64,000 bases of DNA from Sphingopyxis indica (GTDB lineage: Bacteria > Pseudomonadota > Alphaproteobacteria > Sphingomonadales > Sphingomonadaceae), in assembly GCF_900188185.1 (NCBI RefSeq), contig NZ_FZPA01000003.1:186001-250000 (forward strand), given 5' to 3'. Numbering within the stretch: position 1 is the first letter of the stretch; each line of letters opens with the position of its first letter. Under the pieces are notes generated by a model. That model saw only the letters and a program-made list of their open reading frames with translations, was not told the DNA's origin and did not search any database. Of this stretch, positions 1-7,943 are shown piece after piece. The translations under genes were made by a program, and so were the position numbers.

Positions 1-891
1 CGCCGGGAAGGCCCCGTTCAGCTTGATGATGTCCATCGTCGCCATCGCAAGGCCGGCGCCGTTGACCATGCAGCCGATATTGCCGTCGAGCTTGATGTAG
101 GCGAGGTCATATTCGCTCGCCTCGACCTCGGCCGGATCTTCCTCGGTCAGGTCGCGCAGGTCCGCGAGATCCTTGTGGCGGAACATCGCGTTCGAATCGA
201 AGCCGACCTTGGCGTCGAGGACGTAGAGCTTGTCGCCCTCGGCGGTCGGGCAGATCGCGAGCGGGTTGATCTCGATCTGCGACGCGTCGGTGGCGAGGAA
301 GGTCCTGTAGAGGCCTTCAAGGATCTTCGCCGCCTGCTTGGCGAGGTCGCCGGAAAGGTCGAGCGCCTTGGCGACCGCGCGGCCATGGTGCGGCATCAGG
401 CCGGTGGCGGGGTCGATCGTGATCGTGTGGATCTTTTCGGGGGTCGAGTGCGCGACCTCCTCGATGTCCATGCCGCCCTCGGTCGAGGCGACCACCGCGA
501 TGCGGCTCGTCGCGCGGTCGACGAGCAGCGCGAGGTAGAATTCCTTGCCGATGTCGACGCCGTCGGTGATGTAGAGGCGGTTGACCTGCTTGCCGGCTTC
601 GCCGGTCTGAACGGTCACCAGCGTGTTCCCGAGCATTTCTTTCGCATGAGCTTCGACTTCATCGAGCGTCTTGGCGAGGCGGACGCCGCCCTTGGCATCG
701 GGGCCGAGTTCCTTGAACTTGCCCTTGCCGCGGCCGCCGGCGTGGATCTGTGCCTTGACGACATAGAGCGGCCCGGGAAGCTGCTTCGCGGCGGCAACCG
801 CCTCTTCGACGCTCATCGCGGCAATGCCCTTGGGCACCGCGACGCCATATTTCGCGAGCAATTCTTTCGCCTGATATTCGTGGATGTTCAT
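1..891 (-). CDS. sucC: Succinyl-CoA ligase (ADP-forming) beta subunit, 3' end beyond the window
   Basis: ATP-grasp subunit of succinyl-CoA synthetase, the TCA-cycle step that turns succinyl-CoA plus ADP into succinate, CoA and ATP. The 297 residues present begin [17 protein letters not shown], the standard SucC opening. They include the Gly/Lys-rich nucleotide loop [13 protein letters not shown] (about residues 47-60) and an EINPLAICP segment, and end near NGAFPA just before the edge. The family is about 390-400 residues, so roughly 100 C-terminal residues are missing, along with any downstream sucD. The ATG at 891 matches the conserved N-terminus. Only a weak AAAGG lies upstream. Confidence 0.95.
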   Translation of the reverse strand, partial: MNIHEYQAKELLAKYGVAVPKGIAAMSVEEAVAAAKQLPGPLYVVKAQIHAGGRGKGKFKELGPDAKGGVRLAKTLDEVEAHAKEMLGNTLVTVQTGEAGKQVNRLYITDGVDIGKEFYLALLVDRATSRIAVVASTEGGMDIEEVAHSTPEKIHTITIDPATGLMPHHGRAVAKALDLSGDLAKQAAKILEGLYRTFLATDASQIEINPLAICPTAEGDKLYVLDAKVGFDSNAMFRHKDLADLRDLTEEDPAEVEASEYDLAYIKLDGNIGCMVNGAGLAMATMDIIKLNGAFPA

Positions 892-1017
892 GAGGTCTGC
901 CGGGCCTTTCGACTCTGGAGCGGGAGAGTATCGGCGCCGCCTAAGCACAAAGAAGCGCGGATTGCCACCCCTTCGGAAGTCGCGGGGCGCCGCGGGAGGC
1001 GATAGAAATTCTTTCGC

Positions 1018-1335
1018 TCAGCCGAGCGCGCAAATGGCGGCGGAACTCGTTGATACCGCCAATATCTCCGGGTCCTTGAGCGCGCGGACCTTATGAAGGA
1101 ACTGATCGAGCGTCAGATCGGCGACGCGCCCGTTCTTGAGGCTGCCGAGCGAGGCGAGCCGGCGAAGCTGCGTCAGCGACAGCCGGTCGACCATGCGATC
1201 GGCCATGCATGCCGCCATCGGTTCGGAAAGCCCCGCTTCGGCGAGCCCGCTCCGCAGCCGCGTCTCGGGCGTCGCGCAGCCCGCGAGCGCGAGCGGCAGC
1301 AGCAGGAGCGGCCACGCCGCGCGCTTGCGTCGCAC
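1018..1335 (-). CDS. Small putative lipoprotein, 105 residues
   Basis: Function unknown. The N-terminus MRRKRAAWPLLLLPLALAGC is a lipoprotein signal with lipobox LAGC (Cys at residue 20). The mature part is a compact helical-looking domain with SLTQLRRLASL and ALKDPEILAVS. The likely start is a GTG at 1335, two bases after the stop of the preceding beta-lactamase-family gene, so the two are probably co-transcribed. Similar small lipoproteins are common in sphingomonads, but I cannot name a family. Confidence 0.7.
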   Translation of the reverse strand: MRRKRAAWPLLLLPLALAGCATPETRLRSGLAEAGLSEPMAACMADRMVDRLSLTQLRRLASLGSLKNGRVADLTLDQFLHKVRALKDPEILAVSTSSAAICALG

Positions 1336-1337
1336 GC

Positions 1338-2480
1338 CTATCGCCCGTGATAGTCCGCGACGGCGCCCGACACCGCCTGCATCAGTGCCATCCGCGCCGG
1401 GACCGACGAGGTCGTCGTGCCGAGCAGCACGACGATCGCATAGCGGGTGCCGTCGGGCGCGGTCGCGATGCCGATGTCGTTATAGCCCGCGGTCATGCCC
1501 TTGTAATCCTGGCCGGTGCCGGTCTTGTGCATGAACTCCCAGCCCGCGGGTAGCCCCGCCTTGAGCCGCTTCGGGCCGCTGCGCGTGCGGCTCATCACCC
1601 CGAGCACATATTTGGTCGATTCGGGCGAGAGCAACTCCCCGCGCGCGAGACGCGTCAGCGCGCGCGCGATCGCCGACGGGCTCGCGCCGTCGGGCGGGTC
1701 GGCGAGATAGGAGTCCATCGCCTTTTGCCGCACCCAGTCCGGCAGCTCGGCGCGCGCCTTTTGAAAGGCATAGCCCGACGAATAGGCCTGCTGCCATTTG
1801 AGTCCCGCGGTGCCGCTTTGCAGCAGGCGCTCGCCGGGTCCGAAGCGGATCGCGCCCAGATCCTTGCGCGCGATGAAGCCGTTCACCGCCTTGGGGCCGC
1901 CGACGGTGCGCAGCAGGCTATCGTTCGCGGTATTGTCGCTGTGCGTGATCGCGGTTTCGATGAGGTCGCGGATCGTCATCGTCACCGACCCTTCGCTGCG
2001 CACCCGTGCCGCGAGCGGCTGGTGGAACAGGGTCAGGTCTTCGGGACCGATCCGCACCTTCTGGTCAAAGCTCAATTCGCCGCGGTCGATCGCGTCGAGC
2101 ACGGTCAGCGTCACCCACAGCTTCGATACGCTCTGCTGCGGGAAGAGGTCGTCGCCGCGCTCCGCAAACGCCCAGTCGCCGTCGATGCGCTGGACCGCAA
2201 TTCCGGTCTTGCCGGGAAAGCTCTGCCACAGGCTGTGGATGCGCGCCTCGAGGCCCGCCGGGGGACGCTGGAAGCCCGGATCGACCACGCCCGCAGGCGC
2301 CGGCGGCGGCGCCGTGCGCACCGGGGTTCCGACCGGCACCGCAGCCGCCCCGTTTGCAGCACGCGGCGCGGGGGTCGCCGCCCGCGGCGCCGGGATCACG
2401 CTGCTTCCGACACATCCCGCCAGCACCACCGCGCTCGACACGACCGCGAGCAGGCGCCTGCCCGAAAATTCAACCTTCAT
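1338..2480 (-). CDS. Class A beta-lactamase-related serine hydrolase, lipoprotein
   Basis: A predicted envelope serine hydrolase of the class A beta-lactamase fold, 380 residues. A lipoprotein signal ends in VLAGC (Cys about 23), followed by a Pro/Ala-rich linker to about residue 75. Catalytic motifs seen are SVSK (Ser117, Lys120), SDN in THSDNTAND, and KTG in HKTGTGQ. The Glu166 equivalent is unclear: the omega-loop region reads GPGERLLQS rather than ExxLN and is followed by a long insertion before KTG. It may therefore be a weak lactamase, a PBP-like hydrolase or another serine hydrolase. The start at 2480 gives a clean signal peptide; the open frame extends upstream only into non-signal sequence. 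Confidence 0.85.
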   Translation of the reverse strand: MKVEFSGRRLLAVVSSAVVLAGCVGSSVIPAPRAATPAPRAANGAAAVPVGTPVRTAPPPAPAGVVDPGFQRPPAGLEARIHSLWQSFPGKTGIAVQRIDGDWAFAERGDDLFPQQSVSKLWVTLTVLDAIDRGELSFDQKVRIGPEDLTLFHQPLAARVRSEGSVTMTIRDLIETAITHSDNTANDSLLRTVGGPKAVNGFIARKDLGAIRFGPGERLLQSGTAGLKWQQAYSSGYAFQKARAELPDWVRQKAMDSYLADPPDGASPSAIARALTRLARGELLSPESTKYVLGVMSRTRSGPKRLKAGLPAGWEFMHKTGTGQDYKGMTAGYNDIGIATAPDGTRYAIVVLLGTTTSSVPARMALMQAVSGAVADYHGR

Positions 2481-2616
2481 TGCAACCCCGAATGCGAACC
2501 AAAACTCTCCCCGGCCCTGGCGGCCGGGGATCATCGTTCTGCAGCGCCGCCACTCCGGCCAGCCATTTGCGACGAACGATTCTTCGCGCACGATAAGCGG
2601 GGGAACCCCGGGCGCG

Positions 2617-3288
2617 TCAAGGGGCGGGCTTCGCGCGCACCATAGCGGGGTAGAGGCGCTTGAGCGCCGCAAGCTTCGGCGCGTCCCACCGGACGATATA
2701 GGCGTTCGAGGGGTGCCGCCGCATGAAATCCTGATGATAGGCCTCGGCCGGATAGAAGGCCTTATAAGGCTCGACGCGCGCGACGATCGGCTTCGCAAAA
2801 TAACCGCCCTTGCCGATCTGCGCGAGATAGGCGGCCGCAACCTTGCGTTGCGCGGCGTCGAGCGGGACGATCGCAGCGCGATATTGGGGGCCGCTGTCGG
2901 GCCCCTGCCGGTTCTTGAGCGTCGAGTCTGCGACGACCGAGAACAGGATGCGCAGCAGGTCGCCATAGCTGATGACGCGCGGGTCATAGGTGATGCGCAC
3001 CGATTCGGCGTGGCCGGTCGTGCCGGTCGAGGTGCGATCGTAGCTGGCGTTCGCCTTGCTGCCGCCATGATAGCCCGATTCGACCGCGATCACGCCCTTG
3101 ACGTTCGAAAAGACGCCCTCGACGCCCCAGAAACAGCCGCCCGCGAAAATCGCGGTCGCGCGGCTCGCCTTGACGGCCGGATCGAATGTGGCGGCGGGCA
3201 GCCTGACGACGCTCTCCGCCTGGGCGGGCGTGCAGCCCGCGAGGGCCACCGCTGCCACCAGCGCGGCGAGCCCGGCGCGCCCGATCAC
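2617..3288 (-). CDS. msrA: Peptide methionine sulfoxide reductase MsrA, lipoprotein form
   Basis: Reduces methionine-S-sulfoxide in proteins, here in the envelope. The predicted product has 223 residues. A lipoprotein signal (VAAVALAGC) precedes the catalytic domain. The active-site motif GGCFWG and the family signatures ESGYHGG, GHAESVRI and EAYHQDFM are present. The only cysteines visible are the lipobox one and the catalytic one, so this looks like a single-Cys enzyme with no resolving Cys. The proposed GTG start at 3288 overlaps the TGA of an upstream 35-codon reading frame (GTGA), which suggests translational coupling. An alternative ATG start farther upstream would add about 80 residues of low-complexity sequence and is unlikely. 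Confidence 0.9.
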   Translation of the reverse strand: MIGRAGLAALVAAVALAGCTPAQAESVVRLPAATFDPAVKASRATAIFAGGCFWGVEGVFSNVKGVIAVESGYHGGSKANASYDRTSTGTTGHAESVRITYDPRVISYGDLLRILFSVVADSTLKNRQGPDSGPQYRAAIVPLDAAQRKVAAAYLAQIGKGGYFAKPIVARVEPYKAFYPAEAYHQDFMRRHPSNAYIVRWDAPKLAALKRLYPAMVRAKPAP

Positions 3289-3392
3289 AGCGGCAGCGCG
3301 ATGTCGTGCGTCTTGAGCACCACGAGCAGGGTGCCGATCGCGAAGCCGGCGAGCATGGTCGGAAGCCAATCGGAGCGAAGCAGGGCGAGCAT
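3285..3392 (-). CDS. Small membrane peptide upstream of msrA, 35 residues
   Basis: Not a recognised family. The peptide begins MLALLRSDWLPTMLAGF and has one hydrophobic segment (about residues 12-26, LAGFAIGTLLVVL) followed by KTHDIALPL. Support for it being real is the ATG at 3392 with a purine-rich GAAAGAGA at good spacing, a single membrane span, and a stop that overlaps the msrA GTG start by four bases. It may be a membrane micro-protein or simply a coupling leader peptide for msrA. Confidence 0.5.
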   Translation of the reverse strand: MLALLRSDWLPTMLAGFAIGTLLVVLKTHDIALPL

Positions 3393-3865
3393 GGCGGTCT
3401 CTTTCGGTCATGGTCTGATATTCGGGGACGATGCCGTCCCGGTTACACCCAACCGGTGGCGCGCCCCGGCCGCCGTTGCAGTGATGCGGGTCACTTTTAG
3501 CCGCGCCGGCTGACTTTGCGCTGAACCGGCCGGTTGTCTGGCATTCATTAGCATCGACCGCGCGGAGGCCCCCGATACAGGGGGGGTAGCGTTGGGGCGG
3601 GAAGCGGACGTTGCGGTCGTCGGTTATCGCGGGCCGGGTCCGCGCCATCGTTTCAAAGTTCAGCAAAGTTCAGCCTTGTGCAGCCGCCGATCGGGCGCGG
3701 TTGCCGAACATACTGCGCCGGTTCCCGCCCGCATCCGCAAGCCGGGCCGTGATCGCTTTTATCCACCTATCGAAAGAGCCGAGACGAAGGCTGGCACAGC
3801 CGAATGATGTAGGACAGCGTTTTTTTTGCGGCGGATGTCCGCATTGGGGTGGGGAGCAGACGTTT
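3393..3865. other. Intergenic stretch with no convincing gene
   Basis: This lies between the msrA leader peptide and the palindromic element at 3866. It contains short inverted GC-rich patches around 3430-3530, a direct repeat of AAGTTCAGC near 3655-3675, and a run of eight T at about 3822-3829. Short reading frames here have no start context or recognisable product. An unrecognised small RNA ending at the T run is possible, but I see no stem strong enough to call one. Confidence 0.3.
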
Positions 3866-4005
3866 CAAATCCTCCCCGCTTGCGGGGAGGTGGCAGCGCG
3901 AAGCGCTGACGGAGGGGGGTAGCGTCCTTCGGCGGCGCGTCAGGCCGACAGCCCCCTCCACCACCGCCTTCGGCGGCGGTCCCCCTCCCCGCAAGCGGGG
4001 AGGAT
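3866..4005. repeat. Palindromic element, family B (intergenic copy)
   Basis: About 140 bp. Both ends carry a CCTCCCCGCTTGCGGGGAGG-type hairpin. Inside are GCGCGAAGCGC and CCGCCTTCGGCGG stems and two polypurine/polypyrimidine arms (GGAGGGGGG and CCCCCTCC). A clearly related copy lies inside truB at about 39595-39738. It sits downstream of the aspartate aminotransferase gene (minus strand) and could also act as a transcript-end structure. Confidence 0.85.
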
Positions 4006-4056
4006 TTCGATGTCCGCCTTCGGTCGATTCCGCACCCCGCCGTCCCGGCTTATCTC

Positions 4057-5268
4057 TCAGCTCAGCGCCGCGCAGGCCTGCTGGATGCGCACGCACGCTT
4101 CCTTGAGCACCGCTTCCGACGTCGCATAGGAGACGCGGAACGCCGGCGACAGGCCGAAGGCCCCGCCGTGAACCGCCGCGACGCGCGCCGAATCGAGGAA
4201 ATAGTCGATCAGCGCTTCGTCGCTGTCGATCACATGACCGGCCGGGGTGCGCTTGCCGATGCAGCCGCTCGCGTCGGGATAGACATAAAAGGCGCCGTCG
4301 GGGACGGGGCAGCTCAGCCCCGGCGCGTCGTTGAGCATCGCGACGACCATGTCGCGGCGCTTCCTGAAGGCGGCGTTGCGCTCTTCGAGGAACTGCTGCG
4401 GTCCGCCGAGCGCCGCCGCCGCCGCCGCCTGCGCCACCGAGCAGGGGTTCGACGTCGATTGCGATTGCAGCTTGCCGATCGCCTTGATCAGCCACGCGGG
4501 GCCGCCGGCAAAACCGATGCGCCAGCCGGTCATCGCATAGGCCTTCGAACAGCCGTTCACCGTCAGGATGCGATCGACCAGGTCGGGGCAGCGCTGCGCG
4601 AGCGTGGTGAAGGCGAAATCGGCGTACCAGACATGCTCGTACATATCGTCGGTCATCACCATCACATGGCTGTGCCGGCGGATGACCTCGCCGAGCGCGT
4701 CCATCTCCGCCGGCGAATAAGCCGCGCCCGACGGATTCGACGGCGAGTTGAAGATGACCCAGCGCGTCTTCGGCGTGATCGCCTTGTCGAGCTGTTCGGG
4801 GGTGATCTTGTAGAGCTGCGCCGCCGACGCCTCGATCACCACGGGCGTGCCGCCGGCGAAATGGACGATGTCGGGATAGCTCACCCAATAGGGCGCCGGA
4901 ATGATCACCTCGTCGCCCGGATCGACCGTCGCGACGAGCGCATTGAACAGCGTGTGCTTGCCGCCGACATTCACCGTGATCTGGTCGAGCCCATAGTCGA
5001 GCCCGTTGTCGCGGCGGAACTTGCCGCGGATCGCTTCCTTGAGCGCCATCGTGCCGTCGACGAGCGTATATTTGGTCTGCCCGGCGCGGATCGCCTCGAT
5101 CGCCGCCTCCTTGACGAAATCGGGCGTGTCGAAGTCGGGCTCGCCCGCCGACAGGCCGATCACGTCGACCCCGTCGGCTTTCAGCGCCGACACGCGCGCG
5201 GTCATCGCGAGCGTCGCGGAGGGCTGGATGCGGTTGAGGGCAGCGGACGTGTGCGGCTTGAGCGTCAT
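4057..5268 (-). CDS. aatA: Aspartate aminotransferase (class I/II PLP enzyme)
   Basis: Transfers the amino group between aspartate and 2-oxoglutarate in the cytoplasm; 403 residues, usual for the subgroup. Seen are LSAGEPDFDTP near the N-terminus, the cofactor-binding segment NVGGKHTLFNAL, NSPSNPSG, and the PLP lysine in NGCSKAYAMTGWRIGF. The C-terminal FRVSYATS carries the substrate-carboxylate arginine. The start at 5268 (MTLKPHTSAALNRIQPS) matches the family; the reading frame extends 24 codons further without family similarity. A palindromic element follows the gene. Confidence 0.93.
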   Translation of the reverse strand: MTLKPHTSAALNRIQPSATLAMTARVSALKADGVDVIGLSAGEPDFDTPDFVKEAAIEAIRAGQTKYTLVDGTMALKEAIRGKFRRDNGLDYGLDQITVNVGGKHTLFNALVATVDPGDEVIIPAPYWVSYPDIVHFAGGTPVVIEASAAQLYKITPEQLDKAITPKTRWVIFNSPSNPSGAAYSPAEMDALGEVIRRHSHVMVMTDDMYEHVWYADFAFTTLAQRCPDLVDRILTVNGCSKAYAMTGWRIGFAGGPAWLIKAIGKLQSQSTSNPCSVAQAAAAAALGGPQQFLEERNAAFRKRRDMVVAMLNDAPGLSCPVPDGAFYVYPDASGCIGKRTPAGHVIDSDEALIDYFLDSARVAAVHGGAFGLSPAFRVSYATSEAVLKEACVRIQQACAALS

Positions 5269-5384
5269 GGAAGAGGCTTTCCGTGGCAGCGGGTTCGACA
5301 GAAAATTGCGCGCGGCAGCGCCTATCGCCTCCGCCCGCAAATCGCAAGGCGGGCGGCGGAAAATTTACCTATGCAGCGGCGAGG

Positions 5385-7220
5385 TCAGCCTATCGCGTCC
5401 GCCGCGCCGCCGGCAAGCCGCGCCGGCACCAGGCCGCGCAGCGAATTGCCGATGAAGAAGCCGTCCGCAAGGTCGGCGACGCGCAGGTGCGATTCGACGG
5501 CCCTCCCCTTTTCGATCAGTTCGGCGCGCAGCACGCCGGGGAGCAGCCCGAGCGCGAGCGGCGGGGTCAGCAGCAGCCCCTCGCGCTCGACGAAGATATT
5601 GCTCCAGCTTCCTTCGGTGACAAAGCCCGGTTCGTCGACGAAGACGACTTCGGGCGTGCCCCGCTCTTCGCGCGCGGCGTCATAGACGGCGCGCAGGCTC
5701 GTCTTGTGGGTCAGGCGGAAATCATCCGCCGCCATCGGTGCCGGGCACACCGCGACCGGCACCGGCAGTTCGGCGAGGCGCGGCAGCGGCGACACTTCGA
5801 CCGCGAGCGCGCCCGAGGGTGCGAGCCGCATCCGCACCCGCGCCGCGTGGCGCAGGCGGAAGGTCGCCGATTGCAGGCTGTTGCGCGCGCCGTGCCGGTC
5901 GAAGGCGAAGCCGAGCGCGGCGGCGCTCGCCTTCATCCGCGCCAGATGCCCTTCCAGTCGCTGAATGCCCTCGACCGGATCGAACTGCATCGTTTCGATG
6001 AGGTCGAAGCTTTCCCCCGCTGCGCCCACAAATTCCCCCTTGGCCAGACATTCGCGCCACTCTTCGCTCGCACGGCTGTCGGCGACGATTCCCGAACCCA
6101 GACCCAGCGTGGCGCAAGCCGGCGCATCGTGCAACCCGCTCGGTGGAAAGATCAATGTGCGGATCGCAACGTTGAACGCCGCCTCGCCGTCCGGCGCGAT
6201 GAAGCCGATCGACCCGGTGTAGAGCCCGCGCGCATCCGTCTCGAGCGCGTCGATGATTTCCATCGCGCGCACCTTGGGCGCGCCGGTGATCGACCCGCAG
6301 GGAAAGGCGGCGCGCAGCACGTCGGTGGCTCCCGCCCCATCGGGCAGCGTCGCGACGACGTCGGAAACGAGCTGATGGATCGTCGGAAAGCTCTCGACCC
6401 GGAACAGGTCGGGCACCGCGACCGACCCCGCCACCGCGACCCGCGACAGGTCGTTGCGGATCAGATCGACGATCATCAGATTTTCGGCGCGCTGCTTGGG
6501 GTCCCTCGCGAGCGCGGCGGCGGCGGCGGCGTCGGCGTCGCGGTCGGCGAGCCGCGCCGCGGTTCCCTTCATCGGGCGCGCGACCACCCGCCCGCCGCGC
6601 AGCGCGAAGAAAAGTTCGGGCGACAGCGAAGCGATCGCCTGCGTCCCCGTCCAGACGAAGCCGCCATAGCCCGCGCGCGCGGTGCGCCGCAGCCGCGCAT
6701 AGACGGCGAGCGGGTTGCCGGCAAAGGGGACGCCGGCGCGAAAGGTCAGGTTCGCCTGATAGATGTCGCCCGCCGCGATCAGGTCGAGCACCGCCGCGAC
6801 CGCCGCTTCATAATCGGCGCGCGCGACGCGCGGTTCGACCTCGCCGATCCAGGCGCCCGCCGGGTCGGGCAGCCAGTCCGCGACCGCTTCGGCGTCGATC
6901 CGCTCGACCTGTTCGAACAAGCCGAACCAGCCGAGCGGTCCGTCCGCCCGCGATGCGCCACGGTCGGCGCCGCGCCATGCGGAGGAAAGCCCCTTTCCGG
7001 CTTCGTAGGAGAGGTAACCCGCGACATACAGACCCCGCGCCCGCGCCGCATCAAGTGCCTCCAGCAAGGCGGGCACGTCGGCGGGGGATTTGGCCGTCAG
7101 CGTGTCGACGGGGCCGCGAAACAGCCGCGCCGCCGCGGCCCCCTCGCACCGCGCATCGTCGAGCAGGACGAAGGGCTGAGCCTTTGCATCGACCGCCAAC
7201 TTGCTGTCCCCCAATATCAC
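5385..7220 (-). CDS. pabBC: Fused aminodeoxychorismate synthase component I / aminodeoxychorismate lyase
   Basis: Bifunctional folate-pathway enzyme of 611 residues. The N-terminal chorismate-binding domain (to about residue 370) has RPMKGTAAR, whose lysine distinguishes PabB from anthranilate synthase, and the CGSITGAPK signature. The C-terminal class IV aminotransferase-like domain (from about residue 400) carries the PLP lysine in LTHKTSLRAVYD and EGSWSNIFVE, and would release pyruvate to give 4-aminobenzoate. The glutaminase partner PabA is not in the window. The start is a GTG at 7220, in frame with the first conserved residues. The secreted-protein gene upstream is 39 bp away. Confidence 0.9.
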   Translation of the reverse strand: MILGDSKLAVDAKAQPFVLLDDARCEGAAAARLFRGPVDTLTAKSPADVPALLEALDAARARGLYVAGYLSYEAGKGLSSAWRGADRGASRADGPLGWFGLFEQVERIDAEAVADWLPDPAGAWIGEVEPRVARADYEAAVAAVLDLIAAGDIYQANLTFRAGVPFAGNPLAVYARLRRTARAGYGGFVWTGTQAIASLSPELFFALRGGRVVARPMKGTAARLADRDADAAAAAALARDPKQRAENLMIVDLIRNDLSRVAVAGSVAVPDLFRVESFPTIHQLVSDVVATLPDGAGATDVLRAAFPCGSITGAPKVRAMEIIDALETDARGLYTGSIGFIAPDGEAAFNVAIRTLIFPPSGLHDAPACATLGLGSGIVADSRASEEWRECLAKGEFVGAAGESFDLIETMQFDPVEGIQRLEGHLARMKASAAALGFAFDRHGARNSLQSATFRLRHAARVRMRLAPSGALAVEVSPLPRLAELPVPVAVCPAPMAADDFRLTHKTSLRAVYDAAREERGTPEVVFVDEPGFVTEGSWSNIFVEREGLLLTPPLALGLLPGVLRAELIEKGRAVESHLRVADLADGFFIGNSLRGLVPARLAGGAADAIG

Positions 7221-7259
7221 GGGGTCCTTCTCCCGCGGCGGCTCGTCCGAATCCCGTCC

Positions 7260-7796
7260 CTATTGCTCGCGGCGGACGCGAATCGAGGGGCGGCCTTCGA
7301 GGCTGAGGAAATAGGTGCCCAGCGCCGCGGACTTGATCTCGATCTTCTGACCCGGACGCGGCCGCAGCGGCATGATGTCGTTGTCGGTCTGAACCCACAC
7401 CGATCCGTCGGCCATCTCGATCCGGTAGCGACCATAGCCGGCATCGGACGCCGACACGACGGTCGTCTCGATATGATCGATCTTGTCGGCATCGCCGCCG
7501 CCGAACAGGCCGAGGTCGGGCAGCGAAAAGCCGAACAGTCCGCGCCGCGTCTTTTTCACCGTTTCCTTGTCGGCAAAGCTGATCTCGCGCGCCTCGTCGG
7601 CGCTCGACAGGGCGCCGACGGTGCGATCGAAGCAGGCGAGCCGCTCGGTCGGATCGGCGATATCGCGGCAGGCGTAAAGCGCTTCGATCTCAGCCGGACG
7701 CGGCGGCGGCTCCTTGTCCTTCGCGGTGGCAGGAACGGCCATCACCGCGACGATGGCGGCGAACGGCGCAGCAAGACGCGGTAACGGATGCGGCAT
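7260..7796 (-). CDS. Secreted conserved hypothetical protein, 178 residues
   Basis: Function unknown. A signal peptide of about 25 residues (PLPRLAAPFAAIVAVMAVPATA) precedes a short domain with the pattern ACRDIADPTERLACFDRTV. This two-Cys C..I.D...RLACFD motif recurs in many alphaproteobacterial periplasmic proteins. The remainder is beta-rich (YRIEMADGSVWVQTDND), ending in RPSIRVRREQ. It is divergent from the acyl-CoA ligase gene and upstream of pabBC, and nothing in its context gives a function. Confidence 0.75.
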   Translation of the reverse strand: MPHPLPRLAAPFAAIVAVMAVPATAKDKEPPPRPAEIEALYACRDIADPTERLACFDRTVGALSSADEAREISFADKETVKKTRRGLFGFSLPDLGLFGGGDADKIDHIETTVVSASDAGYGRYRIEMADGSVWVQTDNDIMPLRPRPGQKIEIKSAALGTYFLSLEGRPSIRVRREQ

Positions 7797-7943
7797 GGCG
7801 ACCCCCTGACGGCAATGACGGCCTTCTGCCTAGCCGCCGCCCGGCCGCGCTGCAAGCGCCGCCCCTGCCTTTGCGGTACGGATTGCGGCGCGCGGTTCCG
7901 GTGCCTAGGGTTGGCGCAAGCCCCTGCCGCCGCAGGCGAAGGC

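Noticed and set aside
1338-3068. N-terminal extension of the beta-lactamase-family gene to 576 residues
   Set aside because: The extension overlaps msrA antisense-frame sequence and would bury a perfect lipoprotein signal that starts at 2480.
3822-3835. Run of T as a terminator for a small RNA
   Set aside because: No adequate stem precedes the T run on either strand.
3866-4005. CRISPR array or tRNA-like structure
   Set aside because: Only paired hairpins, no regularly spaced direct repeats with unique spacers; the same unit is found in truB.
3767-5347. A 526-codon minus-strand frame overlapping the aminotransferase and the family B element
   Set aside because: Arg/Gly-rich frame-shifted shadow; the real aminotransferase frame has all catalytic motifs.
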